A DNA stretch of 64,000 bases, taken from positions 142,594,565-142,658,564 of the forward strand of contig OZ038478.1 in assembly GCA_964036315.1 (NCBI GenBank). The letters are read 5' to 3'. Within the stretch, counting starts at the first letter, position 1, and the number at the start of each line of letters is the position of its first letter. The notes beneath the pieces are model-generated. The model made no database searches, was not told the DNA's origin, and saw only the letters and a list, made by a program, of their open reading frames with translations. Both the position numbers and the translations under genes were made by a program. Source of the DNA: Acanthosepion esculentum (lineage: Eukaryota > Mollusca > Cephalopoda > Sepiida > Sepiidae). Below are positions 35,063-46,539 of this stretch, piece by piece.

Positions 35063-35883
35063 TTTTTGTGTTGTCATCGGTTAAGCAGACCTTACGTCAA
35101 GTCAAGCAGATCTGTATTGAAAATTTGGGTATACTGCAGAAAATATGAGAAAAATATTTCCCTCTAGTTCCCTAGCGATATAAGATACCCTAGTGGCATG
35201 AAACAATGATAACACCACCACCAAAATCATCAGCGATACTAATTATATACTAATACCGGATAAGTGTACACGTAGCGATATGCAATGTTATTCATTAAAT
35301 GAGTTAGGAGTTTCAAGAACGGCTCTTTAATTAGACATGGCAGCTTAAAGTACATTTGGATGTGACATTCTTTCCTGATGAAGTAATTGAAACTTCATAA
35401 AAGAACAACTGATTTAGCTGCTGGTCTGTCCACCCCATTGAAAGTTATAAGGGAGAACCGTATTACTTTATTCATCAAACAAAATCTACTAGCAGCAGTC
35501 CTCTCTAGCCTTCAATCAACTATTTTCGTTGTCCGTAATTTTTCGACTGTAGTGTCTCTTCGCGATCAATCATTTTTCAGCATCAACCAAAGTGTTTGCG
35601 TGTAAAAGTTAACCAGTTGCTATTCCAAGGCGCAGCTCTGCAGAAACTATTATTGGTGCTATAACCAGGATCGCTACATACTTTACACGGGCAAAATGAA
35701 GTTACATCCACATTAAGAAACAAATGGTGTAATACAATTAAAATAAACAAAGTCTATCTGTGTTTCTTAGTTCTTCATATTTTCAGGCTGACATTTCAAC
35801 CCCTTTTCTTTTTCGGTAACTTTCTTACTTACCCTCTTTCTTTTTTCCTTCTCAGTTCTTTTCTCATGCTGATAATATATATA
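35063..35883. other. Unassigned spacer
   Basis: No recognisable coding or RNA feature was found. Short open frames (for example 35387-35605) have no family traits. Confidence 0.5.
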
Positions 35884-36623
35884 CAGGGTGTTCCAAAATG
35901 GTTGACCCCATTCTAAATGCCCATATCTCGGAAACTACCTGATGGATCTTAGTGAAACTAAAGACACTTTATGTTGAAGGTCATAAGTTTTATTGGTTAT
36001 ATTTACAAAGAAAAGTACAAATATTTGTTGGTTCTATGACAGATTTTCATAAATGTTCAATATGCGCCGCCTGTGACTCTGCACACGTCGAGTCGGTAAG
36101 ACGAAAAGTTTCATTTTTCAGCAGGATGGGGCTCCACCTCACTGGAAGCTCACTGTACGAGCCTACCTCAATGAGGTTCTGCCAGAGAAATGGATCGGTT
36201 GAGGTAGTGCAGAAGACGATTTGCTTCTGAAATGGCCACCACGATCACCCGACCTTTCTCCGTGTGATTCTTTCCTCTGGGGTTATGTGAAAGGACTAGT
36301 CTTCGTACCTCCTCTTCCAGCTAACATTGAAGAACTGAAACAGAGAATTGCAGCTGCACTGGAAACTGTTACCGAAGACATGCTACAGCGAGTTTGGCAC
36401 GAGCTCGATTACCGACTGGACGTGTGCAGAGTCACAGGCGGCGCTCATATTGAACATTTATGAAAATCTGTCATAGAACCAACAAATATTTGTACTTTTC
36501 TTTGTACATTTAACCAATAAAACTTATCACCTTCAACATAAAGTGTATTTAGTTTCATTAAGATCCATCAAGTAGTTTCCGAGATATGGGCATTTAGAAT
36601 GGGGTCAACCATTTTGGAACACC

Positions 36624-36626
<3 letters not shown>
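35884..36626 (+). mobile_element. Mariner/Tc1-like element, internally deleted, 215-bp inverted ends
   Basis: Both ends read CAGGGTGTTCCAAAATGG inward and are flanked by TA, the target duplication of this superfamily. The terminal inverted repeats span about 35884-36099 and 36412-36626 and match with few differences. Between them lies only the C-terminal part of a DDE transposase: FQQDGAPPHWKLTVRAYL (frame near 36117), a TGA and frame change near 36198-36231, and then WPPRSPDLSPCDSFLWGYVK through to a stop after GGAHIEHL at 36463. The transposase N-terminus with its DNA-binding domain and first aspartate is missing, so the copy cannot move itself. The right repeat includes the last codons of the transposase, and these codons therefore also occur inverted in the left end. 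This suggests the left arm was rebuilt as a fold-back copy of the right one. Confidence 0.88.

Positions 36627-36709
<83 letters not shown>
36627..36709. repeat. (TA)n microsatellite at the mariner-like insertion
   Basis: About 41 TA units start at the right target dinucleotide of the mariner-like element. Confidence 0.97.
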
Positions 36710-36713
<4 letters not shown>

Positions 36714-37850
36714 TGAAATAATATTATTAATAATAATCAGACATATTTGTGTTTGTTAAACACATACAGAGCAAACCAGTGATGTATACCGCAACTATGC
36801 TTACCTTAATTTCAGTTTCTGGGAAATATCGCATAATCTGCTGTGGTCCTCAGTTTAAGCAAAGACAGTAGGGTCAAATCCTTTATCAGAATGGCTTATG
36901 GCTATCCAAATAATTCTGTTCACCATATCTTACCTAGAAGGGATGGCTCAATCTGTGTTATGGTTTTTAACTCACTTATCAACGCTGGGATATCCTTGAC
37001 TATAATGCATTTCAAATCTGGGTCTCATGTTCAGAACGGTAACATTCGAATCATTTAACTACGTGTCCAATATTATATTAGTAATATAAACAGCACAAGT
37101 CGAACACGATTGAAGAAAAATATAAAATTTGAATATGAATGATAGGAGATTTGTTTTCATACCTCACACACATACGGAATGATGCAAGCTGTAATAATCA
37201 GAGAGTTTCCATCATTTAATTTCTTGGTGCACTAAAGTGTTCTCCGTTTTGTAGTTCTTAATGAAACTGCAGATTTACTGAGGCAAATCAATGAAAGAAA
37301 TGGACATACCCAGAAAGAGAGACAGTCACATAAGAAAGTTATACAGACGCACACAAAGGATTTCAGATATTTATGCACATAAGACCGACGACGATTTTGA
37401 TCAAATTCTAATTTTGACAATTGGCTTGTGTCCACACAATTTATTGATTGGACTTTATAGAAACAATGGCGCGAGAGAATTAATAAAAAACAGATATATA
37501 TCGGAATCATGTGACGATTGGGAATCAATTTTGAAGAAACCTGACAACCTAAAACTGGTCATGTAAATTAGGATGGAACCTATAAGACATTAGAAAGATT
37601 GCATCAGTTGTTCATGCCAACAATAACCAAAATCATATGCACCTTTCAAATTGCGTTTTCTATTAGAATGTCACTTCTACTAGATCGTTACGTATAAAGT
37701 CTTCTTCTTTTCTTCTTCCTTTGTGTGCCATGTCACTTCAATACGTGGGCAGTAATGGCTCTCCACAATATCGTCCGTTATAACTCTTAGTAAGGTTTGT
37801 CGTGTTGCTATCCCTATTAATCCATGTTCTGTCAACCATTTACACAAACT
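36710..37850. other. Unassigned spacer
   Basis: Short frames (36843-37058, 37291-37566) show no known domain. The latter (91 residues, charged, no signal) cannot be assigned. Nothing else is recognised. Confidence 0.45.
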
Positions 37851-37856
37851 TTAGTT

Positions 37857-38400
37857 GTGGTGATTGACAACCTCTTTGATTGATAGCCGTAAAAATTTGC
37901 TGATGATACCGAGGAGGCTAAAAGGGCGATATTGTGAAGCTCGCGCTGATAAAGTTGCAGTCTATTAAGTTTTGATTAAATTGTTTAAATGACGTATGAC
38001 TCTTAGCAGGAGGACCCAGGAACTTTCTGGAGTGGTACAAAAAACCGACAATTTTTCCAGGATCTTTAGCGATGGATCGTATATACAAGTTCCATTTTAA
38101 GTCTGGAGTGAGATTGAGACATAGTAGACGTTCCAGGCAAGGTACCGTACTGACTGAGAGCCCCGCCATTCAACATGACATGGGAAAACTTATCTGATGA
38201 TGATGCATATATATTTACAAACGATCTGAGTATGTTAGTAACAGTATAATTAATACAAAGCAGAAAACTGGAAGACTGACGAGAGAGCATTGGGGATGTC
38301 TGTATTGTACTTCAGGTGGCTAGCTATTAACAATGACCTTCATGGAGCTTCTCGATACGGAAGACCTGATAATTGAGAATACTCTTTCAAAAATGCCAGT
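37857..38400 (-). pseudogene. LINE reverse transcriptase fragment (jockey/CR1-like)
   Basis: Minus-strand frames carry fragments of the C-terminal half of a non-LTR retrotransposon RT. ILRSFVNIYASSSDK corresponds to the stretch around the catalytic Y-A-D-D, here YASS, so the active site is lost. LLCLNLTPDLKWNLYIRSIA with KDPGKIVGFLYHSRKFL is the typical post-catalytic segment. Several frames are needed. At 37857-37990 the sequence is nearly the same as 38558-38700, so the LINE debris was rearranged or duplicated here. Confidence 0.7.
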
Positions 38401-38519
38401 GCAACCCTTATACCATGACTTTTCAATACGTTGTCGTTCTGGTGAGTGCTTTGATATCAAGTGCTTCACTGATTCTATGCATAATGACACAAGACATCAG
38501 CAGTGGAACTAGAGTAGTG

Positions 38520-38710
38520 AAATGTTTACTGTTTGTTGTCGAGGGGACCGTTTCTGTTGTGGTGATTGACAACCTCTTTCATTGATAGCCTTAATTTTCT
38601 GATGACACCGAGGAGGCTGAAAGGGCAATATTGCGAAGCTCGCGCTGATAAAGTTGCAATCTATTGTGTTTTGATTAAATTGTTTAAAGGACGCATGCCA
38701 CCTAGAGATA
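38520..38710 (-). pseudogene. LINE RT fragment, second copy of the block
   Basis: This is the counterpart of 37857-37990: GTGGTGATTGACAACCTCTTT, TGATAGCC, CCGAGGAGGCT, GCTCGCGCTGATAAAGTTGC, and GTTTTGATTAAATTG are shared in order. On the minus strand it reads near the YRP-x-SLL motif region of LINE RTs (YCPFSLLGVIRK, then KEVVNHHNRNG). Confidence 0.6.
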
Positions 38711-39870
38711 ATAGAACAATACTCAGTAGTAATGGTCAACCAGACTTGTTCAATTTGAGTTGACCAAAGTCTTTGGATATAATGTGACTTGCTTGTTACA
38801 TATCGTGAAGATTTATTGATTAGGCGATCAAGCAATAAACACAATCTACAGGTAACCTTATTGATGTCGTATTCAATTTCATAACCCAAATAAAATTTCT
38901 AGAATATAAAATAAGCATTTATGAAGATCGAAAAAAATTAAAATCGCCCCAGAAAAAAATTGTTCGAGAAACGTGAATAATTCTACAGGAACGTCCACAA
39001 TCGGGAGGTTTGCATGAAATCATTAAGCTAGTTTAATCGAAGAATCACAATTCGAAATCTGGAAGCACACTTATTTTAAAAATGTAGATATATTTCTGCT
39101 TCAGACTTGTGTGTATGGGTATATAAGATTATATGTAGTAAGTAAGAAATTTTATCTTTCTCTTGGTAGAGAAATTGGTAGTAAGCTTTGTTTATAATAA
39201 GGAAAGACTTAGATCTTTAAAGAAAAGGAAAGAAAATATTTTAAATCTAGCCTCAACATATGTAAATTATTCTGTCTCTGAAAAACTATGATTTAAATAA
39301 TCAAGTGACATAAATCTTTTTTCACTGCACAAGAATCGTGATAATCATTAGGAAGTCGATTGACTGAAAGAAACAGTCAACTCAACCAGTACATATATGC
39401 CAGAGGCAGGGAATATTCGTTAACAAGGAAAAACCGATATTTGAGAAGGGTGGACACAGGAAATAATTTATATTATGATCAATCAGAGTGTGAAACTGTT
39501 TAATAACTTTGTTTATTTGAAATAGATTAATTCTGTTAATTTTAAATTGATTTTAATTTAAGATTGTTTATTTTAAATGGATTAAATAATTGAAAAATTA
39601 TGATTCTGATCTTTATTTTTTCCCTTTTATTTAATTAAAACAAATATTGATTCCTTTTCTTTATCGACCCTGAATTGCCAAGACTACTTTGGAAACATAG
39701 GGGAATGCTTTCCCGTTCCTTTCTCTATGGTTAGTAATTCAGAGTAGACTGCATAGACTGTCTTCCAACCAGGGCTAGTAAGCACAGTTTGCTTTGATAT
39801 TTAATCCATAGTTAGGGAAGAAAAGATAGATTCCTGCATTTCAAAAGTTATTCGTGTGAAAGAGAATGCA
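38711..39870. other. Unassigned AT-rich spacer
   Basis: No gene is recognised. From 39500 to 39640 the sequence is very AT-rich, with repeated TTTAAAT and GATTAA words. Confidence 0.5.
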
Positions 39871-39953
39871 ACAGAGTTGGCCGGGATTTGAACTCGGCTT
39901 ACGATTCCACTATCTGTGCTGATAATTGTTACGTTATCTGCACGCCACCCAAA
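39871..39953 (-). tRNA. tRNA-like sequence (pseudogene or SINE head)
   Basis: On the minus strand a box-A-like stretch (TGGCGTGCAGATAACG) is followed by a box-B-like stretch (CCGAGTTCAAATCCCGG) with a T stem of CCGAG against CCCGG. The TTCAAATC loop is typical of tRNA genes. The acceptor strands (GGGTGGC and CAACTCTG) do not pair fully. It is probably a decayed tRNA or the head of a SINE. Confidence 0.5.
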
Positions 39954-40141
39954 ATAAAATTATGTGTTGTGAAATCTACTCTGAAGAAAGAACTTGTTTA
40001 GAAATTTAGTTTAAGTTTAGCTGAGATTCAGGGTTGCCTGAGGATAAAAATATAAATTAATGTATTACACTAGCAATTATCGTAGTTTTCATGGTTCAAC
40101 GAGAGTAACTCTTAATTTACTTTTGTATCTAAATTTGCAGT

Positions 40142-40161
40142 TAGCTTAAAATTTTAAGCTA
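40142..40161. repeat. Perfect 20-bp palindrome
   Basis: TAGCTTAAAATTTTAAGCTA is self-complementary over its whole length. Further AAGCTAGCTT words flank it (40157-40193), giving a cluster of short inverted repeats. Confidence 0.9.
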
Positions 40162-40640
40162 GCTTAAAAACCACTAAACCACTTAAGCTAGCTCCAGCGG
40201 ACGACGCTTGGTTTGGCCATCATCCCAATAGCTAGGGAGGAGTAAATGGCATAGGTATCAATAAAGTACAGAAGAACTCAAAATTGATCACTGCATTTAA
40301 GTATTGGATTAATGTTTAAACTTACCTTTTAAAAGTTCGACGATAATTATTCTGCTGCCACTTAATTCAAAGACGATTTGACGTACGTAGATCTTTATTT
40401 TCCGCACAAAAAATTATTTTTATTTCATGTGTGACAGAAGACGGAACAAATTATAAGATAAATTAATACAGAGCAAAGGTGGGAAAATAGATATTAGAAT
40501 TAATTATACATTCAATATTAGAAGAGTGAGAGAAACATAATAGATAATTCATTAAAATCTATTTTATGGAATCTATATAAATAAATGCGAAATTGAGGGA
40601 AATTATCCAACAAATTCTGAGATTAAAAAAATCCAGCTCT

Positions 40641-41262
40641 ATTTTATAGTAATTTGGTATTTATTCGACCACCACCCCCGAAGACACGCTGTGACACAAG
40701 GTCGTTTTTTAATGTGGGGTGCCTGAGCATGTACACCCGGGCTATGAACAAAAATTACCCGAGCCCTCGCAACCGTCAGTTGCGCTGGCCTTGGGGCGAG
40801 CCGACACCTCTCAGTATAATTTTCATCAATTGCGACTCTGTCCTTTGACGGAGATGCCCCTGAGCGCACTCTGCCCAAAGACGAAGCCGCAACTGAGAGA
40901 TGATAATTAAACGTGTTACAAACTACTTTATAGTAATTAGCTATTTACTCGATTCACCCCCCTCACGAAGTTGCGTTGTGCCGGCTTAATATGGGGAGCA
41001 TGAGCGAGTACACCCGGGCTGGGATGAAAGATTTGTCCGTGCTCCCGCAACCGACGGTTGCGCTGGCCTCGGTGCGACCAGTGATCCCTCTCTCTAGTGC
41101 AATGAGAGGGCGGGCCCTCGGGCAGCTGTTCCCCAGGTGCGGCACCTGTACGTATAATTTTCCTCAGTTCCGACCCTGTCACTCGACGGGGTCGCCCTTG
41201 AGCGCACTCTGCCCAAAGACAGAGACGCAACTGAGAGATGGTAAATAAACCCGTTATGGTCT
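40641..41262. repeat. GC-rich tandem duplication (units of about 287 and 335 bp)
   Basis: Two units start with CTTTATAGTAATT-like sequence (40641 and 40928), and a third start is seen at 41263. Shared landmarks in order: GTACACCCGGGCT, CGCAACCG(T/A)C(A/G)GTTGCGCTGG, TATAATTTTC, GAGCGCACTCTGCCCAAAGAC and CGCAACTGAGAGATG. The second unit has an extra stretch of about 60 bases near 41090-41147. The GCAACCGACGGTTGC stretch (41046-41060) can form a 6-bp hairpin. Composition is far more GC-rich than the surroundings. Open frames on both strands differ between the units and show no conserved protein, so I do not call a gene. Confidence 0.8.
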
Positions 41263-41275
41263 ACTTTAGAGTAAA

Positions 41276-41750
41276 ATTACCCATTAATAGATCAATATCT
41301 ATATTATATATTATCTACTTCTAGGCAACATCGCTCTTTAGGTTCAATATTTAAAACTGTGAATGTACATATAGATATATACATACATACACACAGACAC
41401 GTACAAACGAACAAACCTACCCTCATAATTAATACCTAAGTATATAACACTAAGGCAAAAACAAATAAACTTCAAACCATTAAATAAAAATTAAACATTA
41501 GATAATCGATAATATATGATACAAGCAAATACTTACTTTAATATATATATACATACACTATTTAACAATTACATATGTGTGCGTGCGTGCAGTGCGTTCT
41601 TCGGTAAGTGTGTGGGAATATATACAATATTAAAACAACAAATTCTATTAAACCAACGAAACATAATACACTAAAAATAGAAACATAAGTTCACCATTTA
41701 ACCACTAGTTCATTAATAAACAAGGAATAGACATGAGCGCACATATATGC
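41276..41750. other. Unassigned AT-rich spacer
   Basis: Contains short CA/TA runs and no recognisable coding or RNA feature. Confidence 0.5.
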
Positions 41751-41755
41751 ACGTT

Positions 41756-41916
<161 letters not shown>

Positions 41917-42009
41917 ATCAGAATTTGTGCAGAATTTGAACCTCAGTGAGCCCAAATCGTTCTTTAATAACACACTGACGCTCACCCACAGAGACACACA
42001 CACATATAT

Positions 42010-43020
42010 ATATATATGATAAACACAGGTAAATATTGACGCTTCTGTATAAAAATGTTTCTACATGCATGTGACAGGATGGAAGAGAATTCAAATATAT
42101 ACAACACGTAATGACTCAAATTATATTGTCTTTGTTATTTTTCTTTATTTTCATGTATTATCGTCGAATATATTGACACACGACAAATGTGATATCGTCT
42201 GACTTTTTTCAAAAGCATTGAGATTTTTTCATTATTTTAGAACACAGTTCCTTTTTCTATTCTAACGTATAATCTGCAGAATGATTCGGATACTTTCGAA
42301 ACTTATCAAACTTTTATTTGTTTGTGTTTTGCGACTCGAGTGGATGCGTTGTAGTCCCAGAATAACCCCGCTAAACAAAAACACTAGTCCACACCATTAA
42401 ACATAGTAATGTCTTCAAACAAACACACATTTTCAGAATTCTTCCGAAAACAACAGTAGAAGCAAAGAAAAAAAATCAAAACCAATTTTGTAATGTGAAA
42501 GAATGTCCCTCGAACATTTCTGAAAAGAAAAGTAATTGCCAATTTTTGATACCATAAAACATTCTCAGCTTTTCTTCGGTATTAATGAAAAAATGACAAC
42601 CCCGAATATGTTGGAATTAGCACAAACAGGCATTTTCTAATAATGCTTTTATTGAGCAACCGACTTCTTGAAACTGTCATTTATTAATGTGAATGATCTT
42701 CATTTTCTGTGGAAATTGATGTTTAGCAATGATTAACATTTGTGTGTGGAAGGTTATTTTATGCTGATCTTAACCTTAACTCAACATGCAATATCCATTC
42801 GTCTATAGACATCGATAATAATAGAAAAAGACTGGAAAACAACGCAGGAAGAAAAGATTTCACAGGCGCTAGGGAAAAGAGCAGAGGAGTTTTAGGCGCA
42901 AATATCTTTTATAACGATTTGAAACAATGTCACTTGAAGCAAATGGTGATTATGGCTCTTTATTCTTTAGGTTTGACTGAGCTGCTCTTATTGTTTTATT
43001 TCACTTCTGAGCCAACACCT
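42010..43020. other. Unassigned spacer
   Basis: The open frame at 42742-43029 (95 residues) has no recognisable domain and no supporting context. No RNA feature is seen. Confidence 0.45.
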
Positions 43021-43079
43021 GCTATATAGCCGAAGTTCCGAATACTTTACTGTCATTGATGACAGAATCGATGAGACAC

Positions 43080-43530
43080 TAGAAATATATCAATAGCCTG
43101 TGACAAATGTCAGCACCGGGGGCTGCTACATAAACTCTCCAGTTGTTGAAATTCTGTAAGGGCTTTCGCAACTGTCAAGTCGTTCCTAACAAGTAGGTCC
43201 CTGAAGGTTGTTAACGACCAATCATCGGAAGCCCCTATGATCAATGCCGGGATTCCGCAGCGTTGTCTTCCCGGTCCTCCCGTCTTCCTATTCTATATTA
43301 GTGATGAGAAAATACTCCGATCCTTAGTGAATATCAATGGGGATAATGCCTCAGGTTATAGACGCACCTCCCAAAATCAGGAAGCCCAGAACCTAGCAGC
43401 TCATCTCTCCGCTTACTTAACTCAGATGGCCCAATGGAGGAAGGACCAAACTGGAATGTTTCACCACCTTGAGATAAATGGATGTTTTCTCAAACAAACT
43501 CTTTGCCTTGAACGTCTGTGTCACTGAGGC
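43080..43530 (+). pseudogene. LINE RT fragment (plus strand)
   Basis: The frame at 43237-43527 reads INAGIPQRCLPGPPVFLFYI, the LINE motif normally containing G-(V/I)-P-Q-G, followed by LRSLVNINGDN in place of the Y-A-D-D region and by a DAQNLAADLSA-like helix (EAQNLAAHLSAYLTQMAQW). The catalytic aspartates are not intact. Upstream to about 43080 the reading continues in other frames as the pre-catalytic thumb-like region (KSFLTSRSLKVV-like). Confidence 0.68.
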
Positions 43531-43789
43531 GGGGAAGTAGCCAAACATTAATTCCAAGTAGGAAAAGAAAAGGGTTAGACCCAGAATGAAATATGGGCTG
43601 GAACAGAGAGAGGGAGAGAGAGAGGGAGTGATTTTTTGGAAATTAGGAAAACACATGTCACTAGCGAAAAGAAAATCAGATGAAAATTATATTTTCAGTA
43701 GCGAAAACGAATGCATAAATGGAAAAAGGAAATAAACACACTGTGAAGGTTAACATTATGAAAATCGATTTGCCATAACAGACAGTTGA

Positions 43790-44760
43790 TCTGGCCTGTA
43801 TCTGCGCCGAGATGGTGACAGGCTCAGTAATGGAAAACAGACAGTCTCTTTGTTAATAGGTGTTAAGAGACGGTGTCTTCACAAGGGAACATATATTCAT
43901 CGGGATTGATGGTACCCATGGAGGCTCATTTGAATTCAATCAATGCAGGGGTGTGCGGTCTGAGCAAATATGACAAGAGTACCCTATTTTATGCCTAATA
44001 TGTCTCTTGCAAAGATAGAGGATATCACGAGGAGTTAGATAATTATTGGAGTGATAGAGGGACCGGAACTCTTTCCTGTATCTTTAGCGACGGATCGTAT
44101 GTAGGAGTTCCACTTGACGTCTGGGTAGATTCTAAGGCTTAACAGGTGTTAGGACATGGTGTCTTCACAAGGGAAAATATATTCATCGTTACTGATGGTA
44201 GCCAAACAGCATGGAGGAACTTTTGAATCGATCAAGGCTGGAGTGTGAGGTCTGAGCAGATCTCGATCAAATATGACAAGAGTATCCTATTTTAGGCCTG
44301 ATATGTCTCTTGCAAAGATAGAGGATAGCACGAGGAGTTGGATAATTGTTGGAGTGATAGAGGGACCCGGCAATTTTCCCCGTTTCTTTAGCGATGGATC
44401 GTATGTAGCAGGTTCCACTTGAGGTGTGGGTTGATTCTGAGGCTTAATAGGTGTTAAGACATGGTGTCTTCATCATGATTCATCGTGATTGGCGGTAGTT
44501 CGTTGTCCGATCGGTGGTGATGAAATGCAACTAATTTTATTTACCGAGTTATTGAATGTAACCAATCATTCTCCACCACAACAGATCTGTTTGAGCAAGA
44601 TCAGCGTATAGATCAAGTGGCAATCTCTGGTCATCACGTGTTTTTGTGGTTCATCTATATATTATTGTATCATCATCATAGACATTCACAGATCATCAGA
44701 GCATTCTCTTAGGCAAATCTTTTATGCAACGTAAAAAGAGTCCTTTGAATAGGCAAGTCT
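43790..44760 (-). pseudogene. LINE RT C-terminal region with an internal tandem duplication
   Basis: On the minus strand several frames give the LINE segment DVKWNSYIRSVAKDTGK, ILYL-x-KR and RPKI-Y-CHIW-like sequence. The block containing TCTTGCAAAGATAGAGGATA, ACGAGGAGTT, GTGATAGAGGGACC and TTTAGCGA(C/T)GGATCGTATGTA occurs twice, at about 44000-44170 and 44300-44460 (offset about 300 bp). The GGTGTTA(A/G)GACATGGTGTCTTC block occurs three times (near 43859, 44148 and 44449). Upstream on the minus strand (44500-44760) traces of the catalytic region remain. Confidence 0.65.
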
Positions 44761-44769
44761 TTGATCTTA

Positions 44770-45297
44770 GAAACACGGGGTAAAAAAAAAAAATAGAATT
44801 TCAGGAGAAAATATGTTGATAGAAATAATGTAGTTTAATATGGTTGGAGAGAAAGCAACAAGAAGATCTGCTTTTTCCCACGTATCTCTCTTCGAATTCC
44901 CAGTCCTTTTTTTTTCTTCCATGCACTCTGCTCATTTGGTATAGGACAGGAAATCAATCAATTCTCTGCTTTATTTTCTTTTCTCGCTAAACAAAAGAAA
45001 ATGGTTTTCTCTACTTACACTTATTAAATAATATCGCTTGTTTAGAATCTATCCTCAGGAATGAAGGAATGTGAAATGCATAATATCACGATTCTAAGAT
45101 ACTTTATCCGGGAAAAATGTAAGGTTGGTAGTGTATGCGTTGCGCACATAGAGCTTTCACCCTTGCTGTTGTCGTAACTGAGATATTTATGCGGTTTTTG
45201 CTTATGCCAGAGATCAGTGTTTGATGCAAAACAAAAATAATGGCACTGATATCCATCTGTCAATCCAAAATGCAAGGAGAAATAATAAAAATGCACA

Positions 45298-45298
<1 letters not shown>
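44770..45298. other. Unassigned spacer
   Basis: No recognised element was found. The minus-strand frame at 45302-45042 (86 residues) has no family traits. Confidence 0.4.

Positions 45299-45364
<66 letters not shown>
45299..45364. repeat. (TA)n microsatellite
   Basis: About 33 TA units. Confidence 0.97.
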
Positions 45365-45369
<5 letters not shown>

Positions 45370-45439
45370 AGTTAAAGATCAAATGCAGATCAAATATGGA
45401 TCGGTCTCTGACTGGATGATAACTAAAAAAACAAATAGG

Positions 45440-45960
45440 AAATGTATATCAATTATTCAATTTCACTTTTATTAAAGCTTCGTCAGAGATTGAGGGGAAA
45501 CAGACAAAAAGAGAGAAAACACTGCCATTTTTAATTATGTTTGGATCAGTTCCCGTCGGTCAAACATGTATGACGTGTATTAAAACTGCGGATAATTCTC
45601 TGTGTATGTAATTTCGTGAAGATACTTTTATGTTTCAGTGAGCATCGGATAGTAACGTGTAATTGTAATTGTGTGCGTGTGTTTTTAGGGTCAACCGGCG
45701 CAGTAGGGAGTCACAAGCTTCGAATTTATGGCACGCCTCTTGATGAATGTATTCTTTGTATTAGACAAATATAAGTTCATTTCTTGTAATGTTTGTTAGA
45801 AGTGTTGTTGGTGGCCTCTGGACTTTTGGCTTTGTCGATTTTGTAAGCTCATTTTGTTTGCCTTCATGATAAAATGACGTGGGTAGGAGAGAAGTTGGAA
45901 ATTTTCCTCAATATATCCAACTTCTTCATTTAATATTCTCTGATTCATATCCTAAGGGCT
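45440..45960 (-). mobile_element. Penelope-like element fragment with a hammerhead-like terminal motif
   Basis: On the minus strand, near 45950-45850, one frame reads NEEVGYIEENFQLLSYPRHF followed by IMKANKM, matching the linker between RT and endonuclease in PLEs. Downstream lies non-coding sequence ending near 45486-45460 with CTGACGA, an ACTTTT/AAAGT hairpin and GAAA. The order RT linker, non-coding DNA, hammerhead-like core suggests a PLE 3' end with the endonuclease largely deleted. Confidence 0.5.
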
Positions 45961-46063
45961 CTGTGGTAGGATCCTATTACTAGTCCAGACTTTACGTTTG
46001 AGACACGTTTCCTATTTGTTCTTTTATTATTTTCATATGTTTGTCACTTTATTCTTCGGTACA

Positions 46064-46065
<2 letters not shown>

Positions 46066-46092
<27 letters not shown>
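46066..46092. repeat. (ATCT)n microsatellite
   Basis: Seven ATCT units in a row. Confidence 0.97.
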
Positions 46093-46094
<2 letters not shown>

Positions 46095-46539
46095 GAGAAA
46101 GTTTACTCCAAGTACATTTTTACCACAGCCATGGAGAAGAGAATACCTGAATGAGCAAAGGAGAAAGTCACTTTCCCGTTGCAACTAACGATGCAATAAT
46201 AAATATAAAATTTGTTATAGCCACCGTAGCATTAACAAGGGCAAGATGCAGCATGTACATTCCTGTGTGTGCACACATTTTCAAGATTGCAAAGTTTCGC
46301 CTCCAAGGAGAATATAATATTGTGTAAAGAAAAAAAGATAAAGAAAAAAAAACAAATTTCGTATCAAGCCAACGTAGAAGAGAAAAGGAAGAAGAAATGA
46401 TTAACCATTAACACAAAGGAGGCAAGATATTAGTTGTCAGTGAAAGAGACAGCAAAAGTTTTGGGCTACGTAATGGGGCCATCAAAATCAAGCAGAAATT
46501 GAAATTTGACTGGGTAGTGAAACAATATGATAAAAAGTG

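Noticed and set aside
37291..37566. Open frame of 91 codons
   Set aside because: No recognisable domain or splice context. A minus-strand frame of 98 codons covers the same DNA.
40639..41248. Proteins encoded by the GC-rich tandem units
   Set aside because: Frames on either strand are not conserved between the two units. GC-rich DNA has fewer chance stops.
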